From Pseudoalteromonas citrea (GTDB lineage: Bacteria > Pseudomonadota > Gammaproteobacteria > Enterobacterales > Alteromonadaceae): a stretch of DNA of 64,000 nt. The stretch lies in NCBI RefSeq assembly GCF_000238375.3, contig NZ_AHBZ03000017.1, forward strand, positions 1-64,000, in the 5' to 3' direction. A model generated the notes under the pieces. That model saw only the letters and a list, made by a program, of their open reading frames with translations. It searched no databases and was not told the origin of the DNA. The translations under genes were made by a program, and so were the position numbers. Positions 26,601 through 35,066 of this stretch are shown here, in pieces (the first letter of the stretch is position 1; every line of letters starts with the position of its first letter).

Positions 26601-27116
26601 AACAATAGAACCTCGAACTGCAAATTCGCCGTGCTCCATGACTTGTTGAACGTGGCGGTAACCGGTCTCTGTCAATGAGCTCTTAAGTTGCTGTGCATCA
26701 ACTGTATCGCCTACTTTAAACTGTAATGCATTACCATAGATAAATGCAGGTGGGGCGGTTCTCAGCATTAACGTCGCAACAGGAACAATCACCACGCTTT
26801 GTTTTCGCTTTTTTAGGGCATTAAGCGTTGCTAAGCGCTGAGATATGATGTCTTGGTGCGGTGAAAAGTGATCATAGGGTAGTGTCTCCCAGTCAGGGAA
26901 GACCATAACCGGCAACTCAGGTAACAAGTAATCAAGTTCAGTTTCAAGGCGCAGGGCTGAGGGCGTATCTGGGGTCACGATCACAACCAATTCTGGGTTG
27001 TTTTTGATCCCTTCGCTTAATGCAATACTTAAACCGCTGCCACTTAGTTGGCCCCAGTGTATTTTATCCTGTGAATTTTTAACCCAAGGTAATTCGCTCC
27101 AATGCGCTGACGCCAT
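23643..27116 (-). CDS. mfd: Transcription-repair coupling factor Mfd
   Basis: A 1157-residue DNA translocase that removes RNA polymerase stalled at lesions and recruits UvrA. In order: a UvrB-like N-terminal module; the RNA polymerase-interacting domain opening LKEGQPIVHLDHGVGRYLG; RecG-like helicase motifs including Walker A GDVGFGKTE near residue 637, DEEH, LTATPIPRTLNMA and the RGRVGRSHHQAYAY arginine motif; and a C-terminal TRCF domain. Full length, no disruption. It lies 29 bases after aguB. Confidence 0.97.
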   Translation of the reverse strand: MASAHWSELPWVKNSQDKIHWGQLSGSGLSIALSEGIKNNPELVVIVTPDTPSALRLETELDYLLPELPVMVFPDWETLPYDHFSPHQDIISQRLATLNALKKRKQSVVIVPVATLMLRTAPPAFIYGNALQFKVGDTVDAQQLKSSLTETGYRHVQQVMEHGEFAVRGSIVDLFPMGSPTPYRFDFFDDELDTIRLFDIETQRSSDKVTEIDLLPAHEFPTNEEDIERFRVGYRNAFGASAEQDSIYMQVTKGNWPSGIEYYLPLFYENLGTIFDYLPDNATILHLGDIENAAEDFWLDVYKRYENRKVDPLRPLLEPACLYQPVEELFKNFNRHPRIRLSEAKLGTKAGHTNLSAKAVTNVRIDHKHTDPYADILKYITAQKKQKARVVFSVETDGRRESLLTLLKPTGLKLKEFESFQKFLASNSDVGLIVSPLERSVYFSGEPSLTIITEQELLGVKVSQRRRRKHKYEQGQDSLIRNLAELKEGQPIVHLDHGVGRYLGLQTIDAAGVATEFVTITYANEAKLYVPVSALHMLSRYSGGEEASAPLHKLGSDVWEKAKRRAAEKVRDVAAELLDIYAKRQSKPGFSFKIDGAAYREFSDSFPFEETDDQRNAIEAVLADMQSNLAMDRLVCGDVGFGKTEVAMRGAFAAVNDNKQVAVLVPTTLLAQQHFENFKDRFADLPIEVGVLSRFNSTKDQKATLEKLNDGTIDIVIGTHKLIQESIKFNDLGLLVVDEEHRFGVRQKEKIKQLRSDVDILTLTATPIPRTLNMAMSGMRDLSIIATPPAKRLAVKTFVKERNDDLIREAILREIKRGGQVYFLHNNVETIDKTAADIASLVPEASVAVAHGQMRERELEQLMGDFYHQKHNVLVCTTIIETGIDIPSANTIIMDRADKLGLAQLHQLRGRVGRSHHQAYAYLLTRNTQTLTKDAVKRLQAIESLEVLGAGFALATHDLEIRGAGELLGDDQSGQIQSVGFTLYMEMLEQAVQALKEGKEPTLENLLQKQSDVDLKIPALLPDDYIPDVNIRLSMYKRIASATDLAELDELQVELIDRFSLLPDAAKNLFAVQALKLKASHLGISKVEANIKGGYFEFNSSTKVNPAFIIGLIQSNPSVYKMEGASKLRFAIEEKNGQERMKLINAMMDDFEKKALN

Positions 27117-27145
27117 TGAGTACTCCTAATCTATTTTTCTAATTG

Positions 27146-28036
27146 TTAGTCACGGTAAATTTTGCAAAGATCTTGATAATGATCAATTCTTCTATCGCGT
27201 AAGTAAGGCCAAATTCTTCTTACTGACTCGCTGCGTGCTTGATCAAGCTCTACAACGGCCATCTGTTCTTCGTCTTCACTGGCATGCAATAGCATTTCAC
27301 CTTGAGGGCCGGCAACAAATGAGTTACCCCAAAATAATATTCCATCACTTTGCTTGCTAGGATCTGACTCATGACCAACCCGGTTAACACTTATGACGGG
27401 TACTCCGTTAGCAATTGCATGAGCGCGCTGTGAAATGATCCAGGCATCTCGTTGTCTAATTTGTTCTGCTTGGTCGTCTCTAGGATCCCAACCTATGGCG
27501 GTTGGATAAATTAAAATTTCGGCTCCAGCCATCGCCATCAATCGCGCACCTTCCGGGAACCATTGATCCCAACAAACTAATACGCCGAGTTTCCCAACAG
27601 AAGTGTGTATTGGGGTAAATCCCATATCACCGGGTGTGAAATAGAATTTTTCATAAAAACCCGGATCATCAGGAATATGCATTTTTCTATATTTTCCTGC
27701 AATACTACCATCATTCTCTATAACAACGGCGGTATTGTGATAAAGGCCTGTGGCTCTTTTTTCAAATAAAGAGGTTACTATCACCACGTTGAGTTCTTTG
27801 GCTAATTGACCATAGAAATCAGTGCTTGGGCCTGGGATCGGCTCGGCTAAATCAAAAAGGTCCGTTTCTTCAGTTTGACAAAAATACAAACTACGGTGAA
27901 GCTCTTGTAGCACCACAAGTTTGGCACCTTGTGCTGCGGCATCACGAATACCTTGCTCTGTTTTTTGTATATTACTGGTTAAGTCGTCGCTGTTGCTGTG
28001 TTGGACAATGCCAACTTTGAGTGGTTGAGCGCTCAT
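27146..28036 (-). CDS. aguB: N-carbamoylputrescine amidase
   Basis: A 296-residue nitrilase-superfamily enzyme that hydrolyses N-carbamoylputrescine to putrescine, the second step of agmatine degradation. The catalytic triad is visible: Glu in VLQELHRSLYFC, Lys in KYRKMHIPDDPGFYEKFYF and Cys in GVLVCWDQWFPE. The DQWFPEGARL and DPRDDQAEQIRQRDAW stretches are typical of AguB. Nine bases separate it from aguA upstream, so they form an operon. Confidence 0.95.
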   Translation of the reverse strand: MSAQPLKVGIVQHSNSDDLTSNIQKTEQGIRDAAAQGAKLVVLQELHRSLYFCQTEETDLFDLAEPIPGPSTDFYGQLAKELNVVIVTSLFEKRATGLYHNTAVVIENDGSIAGKYRKMHIPDDPGFYEKFYFTPGDMGFTPIHTSVGKLGVLVCWDQWFPEGARLMAMAGAEILIYPTAIGWDPRDDQAEQIRQRDAWIISQRAHAIANGVPVISVNRVGHESDPSKQSDGILFWGNSFVAGPQGEMLLHASEDEEQMAVVELDQARSESVRRIWPYLRDRRIDHYQDLCKIYRD

Positions 28037-28045
28037 AGTGTGTTC

Positions 28046-29083
28046 CTACTTTAAAAAACCACGGGGTAGTTGCATGGTAATACAATGCAAGCTGCCAAAT
28101 TGATGGATAAGAGCCAAACAGTCAATGCCTATCGCCGTGTGGTTGGGGTACGCTTTTTGGATTTGCTGTACAGCTAAGCTGTCGTGATCATCGCCGTATA
28201 TTGGTACTAATACCGTGTTATTCAAGATCAAATAATTTGCATAGGTGGCAGGTAAACGCTCATTGTCATTATTGAAAACTGGCTTTGGCCACGGTAAAGG
28301 AACTAAATCATAAGGTTTGCCATCGGCGGTCATAAATGACTCTAGTTGCATTTTCATCGCGGTTAAAGCACTAAAATGTTCATCATCAGCATTGTCACAA
28401 GCAACATAAACGAGGGTGTTGTTAGGCGCGAATCGAACCAAAGTATCGATATGGCTATCTGTATCATCGCCAGCCAAATAGCCGTGTTCTAGCCATAAAA
28501 AACTGTCTGCACCAAGCTCTTGTGCGAGTGTAGCCTCAATTTGCGACTGCCCCAATGTTGGGTTTCTATTTGGGTTTAATAAGCACTCGGATGTAGAAAG
28601 TAATACGCCATATTCATTGATTTCAATGCCACCACCTTCAAGCACAAAATCAATTGATTGAAATGCTGCTTGGTCATTTATAACCTGTGCGACAAGTTGT
28701 TTATTAATATTGTTATCCAGCTCAGCGGCATATTTGTTACCCCAGCCATTGAAAACGAAATCAACAACGCGCAAATCACCGTTCTGATTGGCTGTAGTTA
28801 GTGGCCCGTGATCTCTAGCCCATGTGTCATTACATGGCGCTACCACAAATACGATGGCGCTCATATCTACATCAGCTTTAGATAATAGGGTAGAAATGTG
28901 CACTTTCAGCGCGTCGGAGTGGGCAATGATCAGTACTTTTTGTACTTGCGATATTTGTTGGCATAAAGTGACGTAGACAGGCTCTACATCAGGTAAAATA
29001 TCCACCCAATCAGTGTTTTCGTGGGGCCAAGTTAGCATGATGCCGTCTTGCGTTGCCCATTCAGGTAAAAGTCTAAAGCTCAT
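28046..29083 (-). CDS. aguA: Agmatine deiminase
   Basis: A 345-residue guanidino-modifying enzyme that converts agmatine to N-carbamoylputrescine and ammonia. Conserved pieces: WARDHGPL, the GGGIEINEYGVLLSTSECLL region, HGYLAGDDTDSHIDTLVRF with the catalytic His and Asp, and the nucleophilic Cys334 in GSLHC. I use the ATG at 29083; a TTG four codons upstream is less likely. First gene of aguA-aguB; the pathway feeds putrescine synthesis. Confidence 0.93.
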   Translation of the reverse strand: MSFRLLPEWATQDGIMLTWPHENTDWVDILPDVEPVYVTLCQQISQVQKVLIIAHSDALKVHISTLLSKADVDMSAIVFVVAPCNDTWARDHGPLTTANQNGDLRVVDFVFNGWGNKYAAELDNNINKQLVAQVINDQAAFQSIDFVLEGGGIEINEYGVLLSTSECLLNPNRNPTLGQSQIEATLAQELGADSFLWLEHGYLAGDDTDSHIDTLVRFAPNNTLVYVACDNADDEHFSALTAMKMQLESFMTADGKPYDLVPLPWPKPVFNNDNERLPATYANYLILNNTVLVPIYGDDHDSLAVQQIQKAYPNHTAIGIDCLALIHQFGSLHCITMQLPRGFLK

Positions 29084-29137
29084 GATGTTACACAAATAAA
29101 TTTCTAAGCGGCTAGTTTATCATTCCTAGTAATGCTG

Positions 29138-29734
29138 TCAGCTACTTTGTGCTTTATTCTGTGATAACTGGCGTTTTTTTAATTGCCGAGTTTGAGCATG
29201 TAAGCTGGCTCTAACAACCAGCTCTTGATCTGCATCTCGAATTTGAATAAAGGCAAGGGTGTGTTGTATTTTGTCAGCTTCAATACGCTCAGAGGCAATG
29301 ACTTGTGTGTAACAATAAATAGCACTGGCCTCATGATTTAAAAACAGCTTTGTTCGCAGGTGTGTACCAATCGCCATTTTTTCAGGCAAAGTGACTTTTA
29401 AGCCACCTCCGCCATAGCTGTCGCAGTATACATTGTCTTCATCAGGTTGCTCTGTGGCGAGAATATGACTCATTATAAGGTCGATTTTCCGAGTTTGCGC
29501 TTGCAAAAACGAAGCCAGCTCAGTTGCGACATCTCCTAAGTTTCTTAAAGGCCTGAGGGCATTACTGTCGAGCTCATTTATCTCGTTAGCGAGTTTAAAT
29601 AAAGCAGGGATATTACTTTCGAGCTCCGCTTGAGATTGTGGTACTTGGGTGCTCTGGACGACAAATAAATTGACTTGGTTACTATCGTCTACTTGGAAAT
29701 ATTCATCGAAAGTACTTTTTAGGCTACCGCTCAT
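29138..29734 (-). CDS. PilZ-domain-like protein
   Basis: A 198-residue cytoplasmic protein. The C-terminal half has a PilZ-like core (CDSYGGGGLKVTLPEKMAIGTHLRTKLFL), with a D-x-S-x-G-G-G-like cyclic-di-GMP motif. The usual RxxxR motif is not obvious at the expected place, so ligand binding is uncertain. The N-terminal half is helical (ANEINELDSNALRPLRNLGDVATEL). It may be a cyclic-di-GMP effector. It stands between aguA and the RND operon terminator, likely with its own promoter. Confidence 0.65.
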   Translation of the reverse strand: MSGSLKSTFDEYFQVDDSNQVNLFVVQSTQVPQSQAELESNIPALFKLANEINELDSNALRPLRNLGDVATELASFLQAQTRKIDLIMSHILATEQPDEDNVYCDSYGGGGLKVTLPEKMAIGTHLRTKLFLNHEASAIYCYTQVIASERIEADKIQHTLAFIQIRDADQELVVRASLHAQTRQLKKRQLSQNKAQSS

Positions 29735-29782
29735 ATATAGTTCTATTACTTACTTTTTATTTAATCTTAACGGCTTATAACG

Positions 29783-29810
29783 AAAAACGCCAACTTTGCA
29801 GTTGGCGTTT
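29783..29810 (-). terminator. Terminator of the RND efflux operon
   Basis: AAACGCCAACT (29785-29795) pairs perfectly with AGTTGGCGTTT (29800-29810) around TTGC. On the minus strand it is followed by a T-run. It lies 17 bases past the permease stop. Confidence 0.85.
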
Positions 29811-29827
29811 GATATTTTACCTCACAG

Positions 29828-32800
29828 TTATACGAGCCCTTCCTGTGTTTCGACATGCTCTTTTTTGTGCTGGGCAGCAATTTCATCTGCTAATTCTTGT
29901 TTATTTCTTTTCTCCGTTAATTTTCGATTTGTTAACCAAAAGAAAAATAGCGGGACAAAGAAGATGGCTAAGAAAGTTGCGGCTATCATTCCGCCCATAA
30001 CGCCAGTACCTACGCTATGTCTTGCGCCAGCGCCGGCACCAGAACTTAATACGAGCGGCACAACCCCCAAAATAAACGCAAGTGAAGTCATAATAATGGG
30101 CCTAAAGCGCAGCCTCGCAGCTTCAAGTGCTGCAGCACTGGCACTCCAGCCTTGCTGATATTTCATCAAGGCATATTCAACAATCAGTATCGCGTTTTTA
30201 CTAGCAAGACCTAGTAGCGTGACAAGTCCAATTTGAAAATAAACATCGTTGGTAAGCCCTGCTATCCAAACAGAAATAAGCGCGCCAAACGTTCCAAAGG
30301 GGAGTGCAAGAAGTACTGATAGGGGTAAAGACCAACGCTCGTAAAGCGCAGCCAGTATCAAAAATACCATGATCACAGCAAGCCCTAGCGCTAACCCTGT
30401 AGTGCCTGAACTTTGCTTTTCTTGATACGCAGAGCCAGTCCAGTCGTACGTCATGTCAGGGGGTAAAACACTTTTTGCAATACGCTCCATTTCAGCGATT
30501 GCTTGACCAGAGCTGTAACCAGGTGCCGCTTCGCCTAATAGCTTAACCGCAGATAGATTGTTATATCGCTCTAGGTTCTCAGGACCTCGGCTGTACTCAA
30601 CTTTTGTGAATGCTGATATAGGCACCATATCACCTTGGTTATTCTTTACATAAATACGACCGACGTCTTCTGGGGTCATTCTAAACTCAGCTTCAGCAGA
30701 CAATAGCACTTGCCATGCTCGACCAAACTTATTAAAGTCGTTGACATAATACGTACCTAAATTAGCTCCCAACGCGGTAAATGCACTGTTTATATTCACA
30801 CCCATAGCGCGGGCTTGTTCACGGTCCATGTGGACTTTAAGTTGCGGGGCATTAGGGCGCCATAAGGTTTGAAGACTGGCTAAAACTGGGCTCTTTTGCG
30901 CCTCAGCCATCACTAATTGCATGCCTTCTTTTAGCTTTTCATGACCGCCGGCACCTTTATTTTGTAAATAAACTTCAAAGCCGCCAGTATTGCCAAGGCC
31001 AAAAATAGGCGGGGGATTAAAAGCAAGTACCAGTGCTTCATTGATATGGGCAGTCTTCATGTAGAGTTCGCCTACGAGCGACTTCGTATCAATTTCTCTC
31101 TCATCCCAATGCTTTTGCGTAACAAAAAGCGTTGCGGCACTGTTTTTGTAACCACCACCTATGAAATCAAAACCTGTAAACGCCACAACGTTTTCGTTTG
31201 CAGGGTTAGATTTTACCGCTGCGAGTACTTCATCTACGACTTCCGCTGTGCGCTCTAAGGAGGCACCGTCAGGTAAGAAAATAGCAGAAACGTAGTAGCC
31301 TTGATCTTCATCTGGTACCAAAGATCCTGGTGTGTTTTTCCATAAAACGCCGGTTGCAGTTATCATTGCCGTCACTAAGACTAAGCCAAGAAGACCCCGT
31401 CGGATCATAAAGCTGACTGCCCCGACGTATTTACCCGTAACACGGGTAAACCAAGCATTAAACCACAAGAAAAACGATGCCGTTTGTTTATGCTCTTGCT
31501 TTAATATAAGTACACACAACGCAGGGGTCATAGTTAATGCAACCACGCCGGATAGACTGACCGCGATAGAAATAGTAATAGCAAACTGTCTAAACAACTC
31601 TCCGGTTAACCCGCCCAAAAATGCAATAGGTACGAACACTGAGCACAGTACTAACACAATGGCAATGACTGGGCCGCTAACTTCCTTCATGGCTTGTATT
31701 GCTGCGTCCCGTGCAGACACTTTTTGCTCGTGCATTATTCGTTCAACGTTTTCGAGAACGACGATGGCATCGTCTACGACTATGCCTATAGAAAGCACCA
31801 TACCAAATAACGTCAAGGTATTGATCGAATAACCTAGCATATACATACCTGCAAATGTGCCAAGTAACGATACAGGTACTGCTAAGGTTGGAATAAGTGT
31901 AGCGCGCCAGTTTTGTAAAAACAGATAAACAACTAAAAATACCAATACCATGGCTTCGGCCAAGGTAATGATCACTTCTCGAATTGACACTTCGACAAAC
32001 CGAGTTGTGTCATATGACGTAACGTGTGCTAAACCAATGGGAAATTGAGCTTTTAGTTCATCAATGGTGCTGTTTACTTGTGCTGCAACCTCTAATGCAT
32101 TGGCGCCTGGTTGTAAGAAGATCCCGAGTAATACTGCTTCTTTACCATTGAACGTTCCGGCAAAGTCATAATCTTTTGAGCCTAATTCAACTCTAGCAAC
32201 GTCTTTAAGCCGTAAATTTGACCCATCAGGGTTAGCTCGAATAATGATATTGTCAAACTCTTCGGGCGTTGATAGTCGCCCTTGTGCTGTGACACTGTAC
32301 ACGAGCTCTTGGGCATTATGAGAGGTGGGGGTGGCACCAATTTTACCAGCCGCATACTGCGAGTTTTGTTCACGAATCGCTGCGGCCACTTCTTCTACTG
32401 TGACAGCCAGTTGACTCATGATATCTGGCCTTAACCATACGCGCATTGCATAGTCTTTAGCGCCGAATATTTGAACACTGGTGGTACCAGGAATACGTTT
32501 GATACGATCCAGTATATTCATGGTGACATAATTCGACGTCCACAGGCTGGTTCGTGTATCGTCTGGAGAGTAAAAGGCGTGTACTTGCAAGAAACTAGAC
32601 GACCCTTTCGTCACTTGTACACCTTGTCGGCGAGTTTCTTCAGGTAGCCTTGCTTCGACTTGTTTTACCCGGTTATTAACGTCTACTGCGGCCTGATCAA
32701 CATCTGTGCCTATTTCAAACGTCACTGCAATCGTGGTTGCACCTGAGCTGGTACTTGTTGAGCTCATATACATCATACCTTCAACACCCGTAATGGCATT

Positions 32801-33001
32801 TTCAATAGGCGCGGCGACTGTTTGTTCTAATACTTCAGCTGACGCACCTGGGTATGCGGCTGTAACTTGAACTACAGGAGGGGCTATCTCGGGGTATTGA
32901 GCAACGGGCAGGCTACGCATTGCCGCAAGGCCCGCAAGAACAATTACAATTGAAATAACAAAAGCAAATATAGGTCTATCTATAAAGTAACGAGAGAACA
33001 T
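29828..33001 (-). CDS. RND multidrug efflux permease (HAE1 family, AcrB-like)
   Basis: A 1057-residue inner-membrane proton/drug antiporter, the pump of a tripartite efflux system. The N-terminus MFSRYFIDRPIFAFVISI is typical. The transmembrane helix 4 motif GIVVDDAIVVLENVER carries the proton-relay Asp pair. A second set of helices and porter loops is present. It lies four bases after the adaptor gene. No outer-membrane channel gene accompanies it, so a TolC-type protein encoded elsewhere is presumably used. Confidence 0.95.
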   Translation of the reverse strand: MFSRYFIDRPIFAFVISIVIVLAGLAAMRSLPVAQYPEIAPPVVQVTAAYPGASAEVLEQTVAAPIENAITGVEGMMYMSSTSTSSGATTIAVTFEIGTDVDQAAVDVNNRVKQVEARLPEETRRQGVQVTKGSSSFLQVHAFYSPDDTRTSLWTSNYVTMNILDRIKRIPGTTSVQIFGAKDYAMRVWLRPDIMSQLAVTVEEVAAAIREQNSQYAAGKIGATPTSHNAQELVYSVTAQGRLSTPEEFDNIIIRANPDGSNLRLKDVARVELGSKDYDFAGTFNGKEAVLLGIFLQPGANALEVAAQVNSTIDELKAQFPIGLAHVTSYDTTRFVEVSIREVIITLAEAMVLVFLVVYLFLQNWRATLIPTLAVPVSLLGTFAGMYMLGYSINTLTLFGMVLSIGIVVDDAIVVLENVERIMHEQKVSARDAAIQAMKEVSGPVIAIVLVLCSVFVPIAFLGGLTGELFRQFAITISIAVSLSGVVALTMTPALCVLILKQEHKQTASFFLWFNAWFTRVTGKYVGAVSFMIRRGLLGLVLVTAMITATGVLWKNTPGSLVPDEDQGYYVSAIFLPDGASLERTAEVVDEVLAAVKSNPANENVVAFTGFDFIGGGYKNSAATLFVTQKHWDEREIDTKSLVGELYMKTAHINEALVLAFNPPPIFGLGNTGGFEVYLQNKGAGGHEKLKEGMQLVMAEAQKSPVLASLQTLWRPNAPQLKVHMDREQARAMGVNINSAFTALGANLGTYYVNDFNKFGRAWQVLLSAEAEFRMTPEDVGRIYVKNNQGDMVPISAFTKVEYSRGPENLERYNNLSAVKLLGEAAPGYSSGQAIAEMERIAKSVLPPDMTYDWTGSAYQEKQSSGTTGLALGLAVIMVFLILAALYERWSLPLSVLLALPFGTFGALISVWIAGLTNDVYFQIGLVTLLGLASKNAILIVEYALMKYQQGWSASAAALEAARLRFRPIIMTSLAFILGVVPLVLSSGAGAGARHSVGTGVMGGMIAATFLAIFFVPLFFFWLTNRKLTEKRNKQELADEIAAQHKKEHVETQEGLV

Positions 33002-33005
33002 GGCG

Positions 33006-34178
33006 TTACTCTCCTTCGCTTACAATTGAAATAGGCATTCCCGGGAAAAATATACGTGCAATTCCTTCAGTGATCACAGGTTGACCATCGGTTAAACCAC
33101 TTCTGATCACCCATAAGTTATTTCCGTCAACGGTCACCCATTCTCCTACTTGTACAGGAGCGGGTAGAGCAACCATCATGCCTTGTTCATTTTCTGTTGC
33201 CACATACACAAATTTACCAGTGCCATTATCCAATACAGCACGTTGTGGCAACAATATGGCATTATTTCTTGTGGCTCCGCTCAATTGAACCCGAACAAAC
33301 TGACCTGGGCGTAATTGCCCATTAGGGTTATCAACTCTGGCTTGTAGCTCGCTTGTACCCGTATAACGATTAACACGTACATCACTAAAATTAACTTTGC
33401 CGCTGCTTGGGTGAATAGACCCGTCTTGCAAAATCAACTTCGTAGAAAACTCGTTATTTAGCGGCAGTGTAAGGCCACCGTTTTCGACATCTTGGCGCAT
33501 TTGTAGTTGTTCACGTTCTGAAAACCCAAACCGAACTCGCATCGTATCGGTTTCCGTTAACTCTGTGAGAAGTAACTCTGGGCCAGAGACATAACTGCCT
33601 TCAGATACAAGTTCACGGCCAATGATCCCACTTACGGGAGCTTTAACTTGTGCATATTCAAGATCTAGCTTCACTTCGTTGAGTGCGACCTTTGATGATG
33701 CTAGATTGGCAACGGCAATATCGTAGTTTGAGACAGCATTATCAAAATCCCTTTTCGATACAGAGCGCTCATTCTTTAGTTTACGTAAACGGTCTCGTTC
33801 TTGTTTTGCTTGCTTAACTGTTGCTTGTGCGGCGTTTAACTCAGCTTGGGCTTTTTCGACTTCTAGCGTGAAAGGAACTAAGTCTAAGGTAAATAATGAC
33901 TGACCAGCACTGACTTTTTGCCCTTCTTCAAAATTGCGAGATTCAACAATACCCGATACACGGGCTCTGATCTCAACTTCTTTATTGCCAGCAAGGGTTG
34001 CGGGCAGCTTAATGGTAATTGGTACCGAACTTCTTGACACTTCTTGCACGCTTACTTGTGCAGGGGGCATCGTGCTGGCGGCTTGAGTTTGAGGGGCTTC
34101 TTGACAAGCACTGATAAGCACAAGAGAAGCAAACGCTATTGAAAAACGTTTTACACGACTGCTAACTGGGGGATACAT
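33006..34178 (-). CDS. RND efflux periplasmic adaptor lipoprotein (AcrA/MexA-like)
   Basis: About 390 residues. The signal ends in a lipobox (LISAC), so the protein is anchored in the inner membrane as a lipoprotein. A lipoyl/barrel-sandwich part (ARVSGIVESRNFEEGQKVSAGQSLF), a coiled-coil hairpin about 95-165, a returning lipoyl half (APVSGIIGRELVSEGSYV) and beta-barrel and membrane-proximal domains follow. I use the ATG at 34178, with GGAG six bases before; the GTG at 34184 overlaps that site. First gene of the efflux operon, divergent from the TetR regulator. Confidence 0.93.
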   Translation of the reverse strand: MYPPVSSRVKRFSIAFASLVLISACQEAPQTQAASTMPPAQVSVQEVSRSSVPITIKLPATLAGNKEVEIRARVSGIVESRNFEEGQKVSAGQSLFTLDLVPFTLEVEKAQAELNAAQATVKQAKQERDRLRKLKNERSVSKRDFDNAVSNYDIAVANLASSKVALNEVKLDLEYAQVKAPVSGIIGRELVSEGSYVSGPELLLTELTETDTMRVRFGFSEREQLQMRQDVENGGLTLPLNNEFSTKLILQDGSIHPSSGKVNFSDVRVNRYTGTSELQARVDNPNGQLRPGQFVRVQLSGATRNNAILLPQRAVLDNGTGKFVYVATENEQGMMVALPAPVQVGEWVTVDGNNLWVIRSGLTDGQPVITEGIARIFFPGMPISIVSEGE

Positions 34179-34352
34179 AAACACTCCAAATCCTATTTTT
34201 ATGCCATTTAATTAATTTATAGACATTAGTGTTATCGTGAGTTGCCAATATAGTGGGTCAGGGTGATTGACAACTCGAATAGACTACCTCGCACTGTTCA
34301 TTTCATACCCTATAGCCGATAAAGTAAAGGGAGAAGGTCGACTTTTGCGCAA

Positions 34353-34370
34353 GTATACGCAAGTGTATAC
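34353..34370. promoter_or_regulatory. Candidate TetR operator in the efflux/regulator divergent region
   Basis: Two palindromic GTATAC hexamers (34353-34358 and 34365-34370) lie six bases apart, each preceded by an AAGT-like context (CAAGTATACGCAAGTGTATA). This sits between the efflux operon and its TetR regulator, a usual place for the repressor site. Confidence 0.4.
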
Positions 34371-34463
34371 GTTTTTTTATTTTGGGTAAACGGTGCCGTG
34401 TACTTTTTATTTCCATTAGTTTTGATTAAAATACTGTATTGATATATTAGATATAAGCCATCT

Positions 34464-35066
34464 ATGCCAGACTTTTCAGTAAAACAGCAAGATATACTGC
34501 AAGCAGCTATTGCTCAATTTGCGCAGTTTGGCCTGTCAGCAACGACCATGGAAGGGATCAGTAAAGCAGCCAACGTTTCTAAACGAACACAGTATAAACA
34601 CTTCCCAACAAAAGATGCACTTTTTGATACCGTTGTGGCTCAGCTTATTGAACGGATCACCCCGCTAACCGCAATTCAGTTTATTCCGCATTATCAATTT
34701 GATACGCAACTTAAGCATTTGGCTATGAGCGCTTTAGAGCTATTAAACGATGAGGATTATTTAACGCTGTCGAGAATTGTGATCATTGAGTCTATGCGCT
34801 CTAAAAAGCAAGCAGACAGTTTAAATCAGCGATTTATTGATTGCGAAAAGGCAATGTTACAATGGTTTAAAGATGCTTCAAATACTGATTGTTTAGGGTC
34901 GATCAGCCCTGAATTTGCAGCCGGTTTCTTTTGGGGGGCATTAAAAAAGCTCAGTTATTGGGACCAAGCAATCAGCTGGAAAGCGCCGCTGGACGAAGCA
35001 GCGCTTAATGAGTTAGTGGAGCAGGTGTGTAATATATTTTGTAACGGGGTTACTCAAGGCCGATAA
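34464..35066 (+). CDS. TetR/AcrR family regulator of the efflux pump
   Basis: A 200-residue repressor. The N-terminal helix-turn-helix is clear (ATTMEGISKAANVSKRTQY, then KHFPTKDALFDTVV). The C-terminal ligand domain is of the AcrR/TetR type. It is divergent from the RND operon, so local control of the pump is the simplest reading. Its 3' end overlaps the convergent ABC exporter gene by 17 bases. Confidence 0.9.
   Translation: MPDFSVKQQDILQAAIAQFAQFGLSATTMEGISKAANVSKRTQYKHFPTKDALFDTVVAQLIERITPLTAIQFIPHYQFDTQLKHLAMSALELLNDEDYLTLSRIVIIESMRSKKQADSLNQRFIDCEKAMLQWFKDASNTDCLGSISPEFAAGFFWGALKKLSYWDQAISWKAPLDEAALNELVEQVCNIFCNGVTQGR

Noticed and set aside
31332-31832. 166-codon plus-strand frame inside the RND permease gene
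   Set aside because: Low-complexity Thr-rich translation typical of an antisense shadow; the permease on the other strand is certain.
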